A DNA stretch of 64,000 bases from Acidobacteriota bacterium (GTDB lineage: Bacteria > Acidobacteriota > Blastocatellia > Pyrinomonadales > Pyrinomonadaceae): positions 186,001 to 250,000 of the forward strand of contig JAFAZX010000045.1 in NCBI GenBank assembly GCA_019239425.1, written 5' to 3'. A program made the position numbers and the translations under genes. Shown piece by piece: positions 16,262-25,200 of this stretch. Under the pieces are notes generated by a model. That model ran no database searches and was not told the DNA's origin. It saw only the letters and a list, made by a program, of their open reading frames with translations. The first letter of the stretch is position 1, and each line of letters begins with the position of its first letter.

Positions 16262-18100
16262 TTGGACACACGTTTCATCGTCGGAATTGATTTGGGCACG
16301 ACCAACTCTGCGCTGGCGCGGTTCGACACGGCCGCGCCGGAGGAGGAGGCCCGCATCGAGGTCGAGCCCGTCCCGCAGTTGACCAACCCGAACGAGGTCG
16401 AGGAGCGGACGCTCCTGCCCTCTTTCCTCTACGTGCCGGGCGAGCTGGATTTTCCGAAGGGCGCTCTGGCGCTGCCGTGGGAGCGCGAGCCGCAGGTCTT
16501 CGCGGGCGAGCTGGCGCGCAAGCGCGGTGCCGAGAACCCTTCGCGCCTCGTCGCGTCGGCCAAGTCGTGGCTCTCGTACGCGGCCGTCGACCGCACGTCG
16601 GCCATCCTGCCGTGGGGCGCGCCCGAGGAGGTGCGCAAGCTCTCGCCGGTCGAGGCTTCGGCCGAGTACCTGCGCCACCTGCGCAACTCCTGGGACGCGC
16701 GTGTCAACGCGAAGAAGAACCCGGAGCTGGCGCTCGGCGCACAGCAAGTCCTGCTGACCGTGCCCGCCTCCTTCGACGAAGAGGCGCGGGAATTGACCTT
16801 GCGCGCGGCACGCGAGGCGGGACTCTCGAACGTCACGCTGCTCGAAGAGCCGCAGGCCGCCTTCTACGCGTGGATCGACGCGCAGGGCGAGGCCTGGCGC
16901 AAGCGCGTGAAGGTCGGCGACCTCATCCTCGTCTGCGACGTGGGCGGCGGCACGACCGACTTCAGCCTCATCACCGTCTCCGAAGAGGAGGGCGCGCTCA
17001 CGCTCAAGCGCGTGGCCGTCGGCGAACACATCCTGCTCGGCGGCGACAACATGGACTTGGCTTTGGCCCGACTCCTCCAGCAGCGTCTCGAAGAGGAGGG
17101 CCACCGCGTAGACACCTGGCAGTTGCAGGGACTCTGGCACCAGTGCCGCCTCGCGAAAGAGAAGCTGTTCGCCGAGCCGAAGAGTCAGAAGCAGCCGGTG
17201 ACACTCCTGGGCAAAGGCTCGAAGCTCGTCGGCGGCACCATCAAGACGGAGCTGCGCCGCGAAGACCTTGAGCGCGTCCTCGCCGACGGCTTCTTCCCCT
17301 CGGTCGGCCGCGACGAGCTGCCCGCGCGCCAACGTCGCATCGGCTTTCAGGAACTCGGCCTGCCTTACGCGGCCGACCCGGCCGTCACCAAGCACCTCGC
17401 GCGCTTCCTCGCGCAGCAGGCGGCCGGCGCTGAGCCGGACAACATCCGTCGCGGCCCGAGCGGCTTCGCCTGCCCGACGCACGTCCTCTTCAACGGCGGC
17501 GTGATGAAGGCCGGCGTCCTGCGCGGGCGCGTCGTCGAAGTCATCAACAGCTGGCTTCAGGCGGAAGGCTTCGAGCCGCTCGGCGTGCTGGACGCGCCCG
17601 ACCTCGACCACGCGGTCGCGCGCGGCGCGGCCTACTACGGACGCGCCAAGCGCGGGCGCGGCGTGCGCATCCGCAGCGGCGCGCCGCGCACCTACTACAT
17701 CGGCATCGAGAGCGCCATGCCGGCCGTGCCCGGCCTGCCCGCCCCGCTCAAGGCGCTCTGCGTCGTGCCCTTCGGCATGGAGGAGGGCACCGAGGCCGCC
17801 ATCCCGAACCGCGAGTTCGGCCTCGTCGTCGGAGAGCCGGCCGAGTTCCGCTTCCTCAGCTCCACGGTGCGCAAGGCCGACGAGATCGGCAGCCTCGTCG
17901 AAGACTGGGGCGAAGAGATAGAGGAGCTGAGTCCGCTCGAAGTCACGCTCAAGCTCGAAGGCAGGGAGGACACGGTCTTGCCCGTCCGCCTTGAGACGCG
18001 CGTGACCGAGGTCGGCACGCTCGAAGTCTGGTGCGTCGCGCGCGACGGCTCGCAGCGCTGGAAGCTCGAATTCAACATCAGGGAGCAGGACGAGGGTTAA
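16262..18100 (+). CDS. Hsp70-family protein, first copy
   Basis: A 612-residue divergent Hsp70. The phosphate-1 loop IDLGTTNSA (9-17) and CDVGGGTTDF (around 225-234) are the actin-fold ATP sites, with ELTLRAAREAGLSNVTLLEEP as in DnaK (EEPxAA). The adenosine loop, however, is 'VLFNGGVMK' instead of the usual VGGSSRIP, and the C-terminal part lacks a recognisable DnaK-type substrate-binding domain with a lid; it is short. TTG start with a good site. It sits between DUF2760 and the second Hsp70 (127-base gap with a mirror repeat). It would be an ATP-driven chaperone or an ATPase with a dedicated client; the client is unknown. Confidence 0.88.
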   Translation: MDTRFIVGIDLGTTNSALARFDTAAPEEEARIEVEPVPQLTNPNEVEERTLLPSFLYVPGELDFPKGALALPWEREPQVFAGELARKRGAENPSRLVASAKSWLSYAAVDRTSAILPWGAPEEVRKLSPVEASAEYLRHLRNSWDARVNAKKNPELALGAQQVLLTVPASFDEEARELTLRAAREAGLSNVTLLEEPQAAFYAWIDAQGEAWRKRVKVGDLILVCDVGGGTTDFSLITVSEEEGALTLKRVAVGEHILLGGDNMDLALARLLQQRLEEEGHRVDTWQLQGLWHQCRLAKEKLFAEPKSQKQPVTLLGKGSKLVGGTIKTELRREDLERVLADGFFPSVGRDELPARQRRIGFQELGLPYAADPAVTKHLARFLAQQAAGAEPDNIRRGPSGFACPTHVLFNGGVMKAGVLRGRVVEVINSWLQAEGFEPLGVLDAPDLDHAVARGAAYYGRAKRGRGVRIRSGAPRTYYIGIESAMPAVPGLPAPLKALCVVPFGMEEGTEAAIPNREFGLVVGEPAEFRFLSSTVRKADEIGSLVEDWGEEIEELSPLEVTLKLEGREDTVLPVRLETRVTEVGTLEVWCVARDGSQRWKLEFNIREQDEG

Positions 18101-18126
18101 ATCAGTCGCGCGTGTATCGGTGAGGA

Positions 18127-18204
18127 TTTCACCACAGAGACACAGAGACACAGCTTCTTGAGCAATTCCGCATCAAGCTGTGTCTCTGCGTCTCTGTGGT
18201 GAAA
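18127..18204. repeat. CACAGAGACACAG mirror repeat, copy 3
   Basis: Left arm TTTCACCACAGAGACACAGA... (18127-18156) is inverted at 18175-18204 with one mismatch. It fills the spacer between the two Hsp70 genes, 22 bases before the ATG of the second. Confidence 0.9.
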
Positions 18205-18226
18205 TCATTCCCGGCTATAACAACAG

Positions 18227-21082
18227 ATGGAAGTTTCAAGCCGTTTCCTCATCGGCATCGACCTCGGCACGACGAACTCGGCCGTCGCCTACGTGGACAC
18301 GGAGGAGAGGCCGGCGCGCGGCGCGCCGCCGCCCGTCCGCGTCTTCGAGGTGCCGCAGCTCGTCGGCGAAGGCGAGGTGCGCGCGCTCCCGTCCCTCCCC
18401 TCGTTCATCTACTTCACGGACGAGGCGGAGGACTCGGCGCCCGGCCTCCGCCTGCCGTGGGAGGAGGATGTGACGGGCGGCGCCCTGGTCGGCGTGATCG
18501 CGCGCGAGCGCGGGGCGCTCGTGCCGAGCCGGCAGGTCGTCTCGGCCAAGTCTTGGCTCAGCCTCTCGTCCGTGGATCGCACGGACGCCTTCCTCCCGTG
18601 GGACGCCGAAGCGGGCGACAAGGTCTGCTCGCCCGTCGCGGCCTCCGCCTTCTACCTCACGTACCTGCGCGACGCCTGGAACCATTCGAAGGCGAGGGAT
18701 GAGAACGGCAGGGTTGTAGACGAACTCAGGTTCGAACGTCAGCAGATAGTCCTGACCGTGCCCGCCTCCTTCGACGAAGAGGCGCGGGAGCTGACCGTCG
18801 CCGCCGCGCGCGAGGCGGGCTTCGAAAATCTGACGCTGTTAGAAGAGCCGCTCGCGGCCTTCTACGCGTGGCTCGCGGCGCAGAAGGGCGGACTCAAACG
18901 TCAACTGAAGGACGGGCAGCTCGTCCTCGTCTGCGACGTGGGCGGCGGCACGACCGACTTCAGTCTGATTCGCGTGCGCGTCGAAGAGGGCGAGGTGCGC
19001 TTCGAGCGGACGGCCATCGGCGAACACCTTCTGCTCGGCGGCGACAACGTAGACCTCGCGCTCGCGCGCCTCGTCGTCGAGAAGCTCGGCCGGCCGCGCC
19101 TCTCGCTCACACAGCAGAACGCTCTGCGCCGCCAGTGCTGCGCGGCCAAAGAGACTTTGCTCGGCGACGAGGCGAAAGAGAGTGCGCCCGTCACGGTGCT
19201 CGGCGGCGGGCGCTCGGTCGTGGGCGGCGCGCTCTCCACGCAGCTCACGCGCGCGGAGGTCGAAGAGGTCTTGGCCGGGGGCTTCCTGCCCGCGAGCGCG
19301 CCTGACGATTTGCCCGCGTCCGAGCGTCGCGCCGGACTGCGCGAGCTGGGTCTGCCTTACGCGAGCGACCCGGCGATTACGAAACACCTCGCCGCCTTCC
19401 TGACGCAGGCGGCGCTCGCGATGAATGCCGCCGGGGCCGGGACGACTGAAACGATGGCGCGCCCCGACGCCGTGCTCTTCAACGGCGGCTTCTTCCACCC
19501 CGCGCTCGCGCGCGAGCGTATCGTCGAAACCATCGCCGAATGGTTCCCGCAGGCGGGCAAGCGCTGGCGGCCGAAGGTGCTGCTGGGCGAGACGCCCGAG
19601 ACGGCCGTCGCCGTCGGCGCGGCCTACTACGCGCGCGTGCGGCGCATGGGCGGCGTGCGCGTGAGTGGCGGGAGCGCGCGCGGCTACTACATCGGCGTCC
19701 AGCAGGCCGCGCCGCATCACGACCGACTGACCGCCGTCTGCGTCCTGCCGCGCGGGACGGAGGAGGGCACGCGGCTCGAACTCGGCCGCGAATTGACGGC
19801 GCTCACCAACCGGCCCGTCGCCTTCACGCTCTACAGCACGACGACGCGGCAGGACGCTCTGGAAGAGGTCGTTCGCTTCGCGGATGGCGAGCTGCACCGC
19901 CACGCGCCGCTCGTCACCGTGCTGCGCTACGGCAAGCGCTCGCGCCACATCGAACTCGAAGTGCGTCTGACCGCGCACTTCACAGAGGTCGGCACGCTCG
20001 AACTCTGGTGCGAGGCGCCGAAGACCGGCCACCGCTGGCGGCTTCAGTTTCAGTTGAGGGGCGCGGAGGCTTTGGAAGAATCGGTCGAAGCCGACGAGTC
20101 GGAAGCTCAGGAGGACGAGGCCCCGCGCATCGTCATTCCGGACGAGTCGGTCGCCGAGGCCGGGAAGCTACTCCGCGCGGTCTTCGGCGGCCCGCGCGAC
20201 GCGCTTGAGGGCGAGACGCTCTCGCCCGAGGCCCTGCCCGGCCGCCTCGAAGCCGCGCTGGGTTATCGCAAAGACTCGTGGCCGACCGAAGTCATCCGCA
20301 AGCTCTGCGACGTGCTGGCCGACCTCTCCGCCGGCCGCAAGAAGGGGCGCAACTACGAGGCGCGCTGGCTCAACCTCTTCGGCTTCTGCCTGCGCCCGGG
20401 CTTCGGCGCGCCCCTCGACGAATGGCGCGTCACGCGCGCGCGCAAGGTCTACCACGAGGGACTTGTGTTCGAGCGCGACGTGCAGTGCCAGGTCGAGTGG
20501 ATGATCCTCTGGCAGCGCGTGGCGGGCGGACTGAACGCGGGCCAGCAGCTCGAAATCTACGAGCGCCACAAGTCAACACTCGGCGTCGGCAAGAAGCTGA
20601 AGGGGCGTCTCAACCGGCAGGTCGAGCGCGAAGGGCTGCTCATGCTCGCGAGCCTCGAACAACTGCCCGCGGCGCTGCGCGTCGAACTCGGCGCGGAGAT
20701 ACTCGCGCGCGTCGAGGAGGAGCCGACCAACAAGAGTTTCACCTGGGCGCTCGGCCGCCTCGGCGCGCGCGTCCCCTTCTACGGCCCGCTCAACTGCGTC
20801 GTGCCCGCCGCGGCCGCCGCCGCGTGGGCCGCGGCACTCCTCGAACTGCCTGAGTTGAGTTCCCACGTCTTCACGGCCGTCTCGCAACTCGCCGCGCGCA
20901 CCGACGACCCCTTGCGCGACGTCGACGACAACTTCCGGGCCGTGGCCGTCCGACGACTCGAAGCGGTCGGCGCGAGCGAAGAGGCGATTGAGCCTTTACG
21001 CCATTACGTCCCGCGCACGCGCGCCGCCGCCGTGAGCCTCTTCGGCGAATCGCTGCCCGAGGGCCTGCGCCTCACGGGCTGA
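18227..21082 (+). CDS. Hsp70-family protein with C-terminal DUF3731
   Basis: A 951-residue protein with the same N-terminal layout as the previous gene (IGIDLGTTNSAV from about 9, LVCDVGGGTTDF near 237, VLFNGGFFHPALA as adenosine loop) followed by about 350 extra residues of the DUF3731 type ('GRNYEARWLNLFGFCLRPGFGAPLDEWRVTRARKVYHEGLVFE' around 715-755 and 'LLELPELSSHVFTAVSQLAARTDDP'). The N-terminal halves of the two genes are close paralogues. The DUF3731 part is alpha-rich and probably replaces the substrate-binding region. An ATG begins the frame. The GHMP kinase starts six bases after its stop. Confidence 0.88.
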   Translation: MEVSSRFLIGIDLGTTNSAVAYVDTEERPARGAPPPVRVFEVPQLVGEGEVRALPSLPSFIYFTDEAEDSAPGLRLPWEEDVTGGALVGVIARERGALVPSRQVVSAKSWLSLSSVDRTDAFLPWDAEAGDKVCSPVAASAFYLTYLRDAWNHSKARDENGRVVDELRFERQQIVLTVPASFDEEARELTVAAAREAGFENLTLLEEPLAAFYAWLAAQKGGLKRQLKDGQLVLVCDVGGGTTDFSLIRVRVEEGEVRFERTAIGEHLLLGGDNVDLALARLVVEKLGRPRLSLTQQNALRRQCCAAKETLLGDEAKESAPVTVLGGGRSVVGGALSTQLTRAEVEEVLAGGFLPASAPDDLPASERRAGLRELGLPYASDPAITKHLAAFLTQAALAMNAAGAGTTETMARPDAVLFNGGFFHPALARERIVETIAEWFPQAGKRWRPKVLLGETPETAVAVGAAYYARVRRMGGVRVSGGSARGYYIGVQQAAPHHDRLTAVCVLPRGTEEGTRLELGRELTALTNRPVAFTLYSTTTRQDALEEVVRFADGELHRHAPLVTVLRYGKRSRHIELEVRLTAHFTEVGTLELWCEAPKTGHRWRLQFQLRGAEALEESVEADESEAQEDEAPRIVIPDESVAEAGKLLRAVFGGPRDALEGETLSPEALPGRLEAALGYRKDSWPTEVIRKLCDVLADLSAGRKKGRNYEARWLNLFGFCLRPGFGAPLDEWRVTRARKVYHEGLVFERDVQCQVEWMILWQRVAGGLNAGQQLEIYERHKSTLGVGKKLKGRLNRQVEREGLLMLASLEQLPAALRVELGAEILARVEEEPTNKSFTWALGRLGARVPFYGPLNCVVPAAAAAAWAAALLELPELSSHVFTAVSQLAARTDDPLRDVDDNFRAVAVRRLEAVGASEEAIEPLRHYVPRTRAAAVSLFGESLPEGLRLTG

Positions 21083-21088
21083 ACAGGT

Positions 21089-22114
21089 ATGAGACCCCGC
21101 GTGTCGAGACTCATCAACAGCACCGCCCCCATCCGCGTCTGCGACAACGGCGGCTGGACGGACACCTGGTTCGCGCGGCACGGCAAGGTCTTCCAGATAG
21201 CCGTTCGCCCGCACGTCGAAGTCCAACTGGAAGTCTCAAGGCGCGACGGCGACAAACCTCAAATCATCGTCAACGCCGAGAACCTCGAAGAGTCGCGCGG
21301 CGACTCTCTGATCGAGGCCGTCATCGAACGCGCGCGCGTGCCCGAAGACCTCGCCGTCAAGGTCAACATCTTCTCCGAAGCGCCCGTCGGCGCCTCGACC
21401 GGCACGTCGGCCTCCGTGTCGGTCGCGCTCCTCGGCGCCCTCGACCGCCTCACGCCCGGCCGCGCGACGCCGCACGAGCTCGCCTACCTCGCGCACGCGG
21501 TCGAGACCGAAGCGCTCGGACGACAGTCGGGCATTCAAGACCAGCTCTGCGCGGCCCACGGCGGCGTCAACTACATCGAGATCGACAGCTACCCGCACGC
21601 GCGCGTCCTCCCCGTCGAAGTCTCCGACGAACTGCTCTGGGAGCTTGAGCGCCGCCTCTCGCTCGTCTACCTCGGCAAGGCCCACAGCTCTTCGGGCGTG
21701 CACGAGAAGGTCATCCGCGAGCTGTCGGACTCCGGCCCCGACTGCGCACAACTCGAAGACCTCCGCCGCGCGGCCGAAGCTTCGAGGGACGCGCTCCTGT
21801 CCGGCGACTTCGACGCGCTCGGCCGCGCGATGACCGAGAACACCGAAGCTCAAAGTCGTCTCCACCCGGACGTCGTCGGCCGCGACGCCGCACGCGTCAT
21901 TGACATCGCCCGCCGCCACGGCGCACGGGGCTGGAAGCTCAACGGCGCGGGCGGCGAGGGCGGCTCCGTGACCATCCTCGGCGGCACCTCTTCCCGCCAA
22001 ACGCGAATGATGCTTCGAGAGGTCGAAGCGGCCGACCCGCTCTTCCGCCGCGTCCCCATCAGCTTCAGCCCCCACGGCCTCCGCGTGTGGGAGCGCGAGC
22101 CCGAGGGCGGCTGA
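21089..22114 (+). CDS. GHMP-family sugar kinase
   Basis: A 341-residue small-molecule kinase. NGGWTDTW (20-26) is the substrate loop of galactokinase/heptose-kinase-type GHMP enzymes, and PVGASTGTSASVSVALLGAL (about 97-116) is the ATP loop; 'LNGAGGEGGSVTIL' near the end is the third motif. It would phosphorylate a sugar such as fucose, mannoheptose or arabinose; family knowledge allows D-glycero-D-manno-heptose 7-phosphate kinase (HddA) as the closest. The start overlaps almost directly with the second Hsp70 gene (6-base gap), so translational coupling is likely. Its role in that operon is unexplained. Confidence 0.82.
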   Translation: MRPRVSRLINSTAPIRVCDNGGWTDTWFARHGKVFQIAVRPHVEVQLEVSRRDGDKPQIIVNAENLEESRGDSLIEAVIERARVPEDLAVKVNIFSEAPVGASTGTSASVSVALLGALDRLTPGRATPHELAYLAHAVETEALGRQSGIQDQLCAAHGGVNYIEIDSYPHARVLPVEVSDELLWELERRLSLVYLGKAHSSSGVHEKVIRELSDSGPDCAQLEDLRRAAEASRDALLSGDFDALGRAMTENTEAQSRLHPDVVGRDAARVIDIARRHGARGWKLNGAGGEGGSVTILGGTSSRQTRMMLREVEAADPLFRRVPISFSPHGLRVWEREPEGG

Positions 22115-22291
22115 CACGGAGCGGGGACGGCGCGGCACGTCCTTCCTGAGATTTCCCCCGGTATCGGAGCAACAGGGCAGGTTCGGGGCGCATCGGAACC
22201 TTCTACCCGTGCGTCCATGTATTTTAGGCGGCGCTGCGTGCTCTGTTGTTTATGCACGCACCAGGCGTCGAGTCTTTACCAGGAGGAAGTA

Positions 22292-25200
22292 ATGCCCCAA
22301 TCTCACCCTCGCTTCGGCCGCGGCCTGTCCGCGGGCCGTAGGCTTCTGTTCATCACGCTCTTTTTAAGTTTTGTGCTCGCGCTGGCCTACGGCCCTTCGG
22401 GCCGCGCGCAGAACGCGCCCGACCAGCAGCAAGATAAGCCCGCGGAGGCCCCGGCCGTCATCGTCCCCGGCATCAGTTCTGAGCCGTCGGGGCAGCGGCG
22501 CCGGCAGTTGCCCGTCCCTGAAGGGGACGCCGCGCCGTCGAAGGAGACGCCCGAAGCCGCCGTGGCGCAAATCACGGCGGCCGAGGCCGCGGACGTCACC
22601 TGGCGCGCGGCCGACGGCCCGCGCGTCATCAACGGCACCTACACCATCCCCGCGGGCACGACCGTCACGGTCGAGCCGGGCGTCCTGATTCAGATTAACC
22701 AGAACAGCGTCCTCGTCGTCGAGGGCGCCATCGTCGGGAAGGGCACGCCCGACCGTCACATCACGATCACGGGCGTCTCCGACTACACCTCCGACATACA
22801 GGTGCCGGGCCGCTTCCAGTTCGAGTACACGGACATCTCCGCGCAGAGCGACCCGCGCTCGGGCGGCACCTATACCTGCTCGAACTGCCGCTACACGGGC
22901 AACGGCGGCTTCTCCAACGGCCTCGGCTACACCTACGCGATGCCGCCCTACGTCGAGCTTCAACACACGACCTTCGACGGTTCGGGCTCCACCCTCACCC
23001 TGGACACCACCACGACCGTCCTGCGCGACGTGGCCTTCACGGGCGGCGCGTGGGGCCGCATCTACTACAGCTACGTCTACATCGACAACGTCCGCTCCGA
23101 GAACTCGACCGGCTTCGGCCTCCAGTTCGGCCTCGACGGCCGCTGGTATCTGAACAACGTACAGGTCCGCAACGCGGCGTTCGCGGCGCTCGACCTCGGC
23201 GGCGGCAACGGCGGCGGCAACTACCTGCTCGGCCCGAACACGGTGCTCTCGGGCAGCCAGTACCCAATCTCGCTCGACTGGGGCGGCGTGCTGCCCGGCA
23301 GCAACGTGCCTGCTTCGGGGAACACGAACAACTACATCGTGGCCAACACCCCGGGCCACCCGGACTGGGGCGGCTCGATGGTCTGGGCACCGCAGGCGGT
23401 GCCCTACGTCGTCCTCTTCCCGATGAATCTGCGCGGCGGCGAGTTGAAGATTCTGCCCGGCACGAACGTCAAGTTCGGCCCGAACTTCGCCGGCATCAGC
23501 GACCAGTCGCTCGGGCTCATCGCGCGCGGCACCCCTTCGGCGCCCATCCTCTTCGACCGCTTCGACCCGGCGCAGGCGTGGGGCGGCATCGGCAACACCG
23601 TCGGCGGCAACCGCTACTCCAACGTCCGCATCGAGGGCAGCCTGAACGGCATCAACACGACGGTGCACAACGGGGCCTTCGCCTACGTCGAAGACCTCGA
23701 CCTGCGCGACAACCAGACGGGCGCGTCCGGCGGCACTTTCATTTCGGGCACGCGCTTCTTCAACAACACGACCGGCTACCAGGAGTCCGGCGCCTCCGCG
23801 CACACCGTCGGCATGCTCAACGCCAGCCCGGCTTCGCCCAACTCCTTCGAGGGTAACGGCGTCGCCGCGCGCGGCACGCAGTCCGTCATCGACGCGCGCG
23901 GCAACTGGTGGAACTCGCCGACGGGGCCGACCTACGTCGGCAACCCCGGCGGCACGGGCGAGCGCGTCGAGGGCGCCGCCGAGGTCATCCCCTTCCTCAC
24001 CGCGCCCCCGGACTACACAGACGCGCCGCCCGTCGTCCGGCAGCACAAGCCGCACTTCACCTACGAGGCCGGCACCAAGCTCGACATCACCTGGGACGCG
24101 GAGGACGACCGCGCGGTCGTCGAGCACCGCATCCTCTTCAACCCCGACGGCAACTGGCCCGACGACTTCCAGTTGGTCGCGGACGGGCTGCCCGGCTCGG
24201 TGCGCGCCTACGAGTGGACGGTGCCCGCGGTCGGCTACGCGGGCGGCTACGGCTACTCGACCGTGCGCGTGGTCGCGGTGGACTCGGCCGGCCACGAGCG
24301 CTTCGACGACCGCTTCATCCAGATTCCCTCGGGCGAGGTGACGGGCACGCTCACCCTCACGTCGAACTACGCGGGCCAGACCCTGCGGCCCGGCCAGGAG
24401 TTCGCCGTGACCTTCGAGGCCACCGGCGACGCCCGCTCCTCAATCGTAGACGCCTACCTCGTGCTCGATAACGACGGCACCATCTCCAGCCTCGGCGGCG
24501 TCGCCGGCTCGCTCGGCCAGCTCCCGTACGCGAAGCTGCCGTTCGTCAGCACCGACCGCGCCCGGCTCGCCCTGCGCATCAACGGCGGGCGCAACCGCAC
24601 GCGCTGGTTCTACGGCGACTACTTCCAGATTCGCCCCGACCCGCGCGTGGGCGACGCGGCGCCCAACGTCTCGGTCGTGTCGCCCTCGGCCGGCTCGTCC
24701 TTCCCCGCGGGAAGCGACGTGCAGGTCAGTTGGGCTGCGTCCGACGACGAGGGGTTGAACTCCTTCAAGCTCTTCTCCTCTTACGACGCGGGCCGCAGCT
24801 GGAACCTCGTCGCCGAAGACCTGCCCGCGACGACCGGCTCCTACAACTTCAAGACCGCCGCCGGCCCCGGCTTCTCGGACGTGCGCGTGCGCGTCGTCGC
24901 CGTCGACCGCCGCTTCCAGCAGACCGCGGCGGAGACCTCCTTCGCGCTCACGCCGACCGCGCCCCCGAACGCGCCGCCGGTCGTGCGCCTCGAACGCCCG
25001 ACGGCCGACTCGGCCTACGCGGCGGGCACGACGCTCAACCTCACCGCCACGGCCTCCGACCCGGACGGCTCGGTCTCGAAGGTCGAGTTCTTCGCGGGCG
25101 GCACGCTCGTCGGCACGGACACGACGGCCCCTTACGACGTCACCTGGCAGAACGTGCCGGCCGGGACGTACACCATCGTCGCCCGCGCCACCGACAACGT

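Noticed and set aside
16160..18151. 663-codon minus-strand frame opposite the first Hsp70
   Set aside because: Shadow of the Hsp70 gene; no motif, no ribosome site, and it runs through two repeats.
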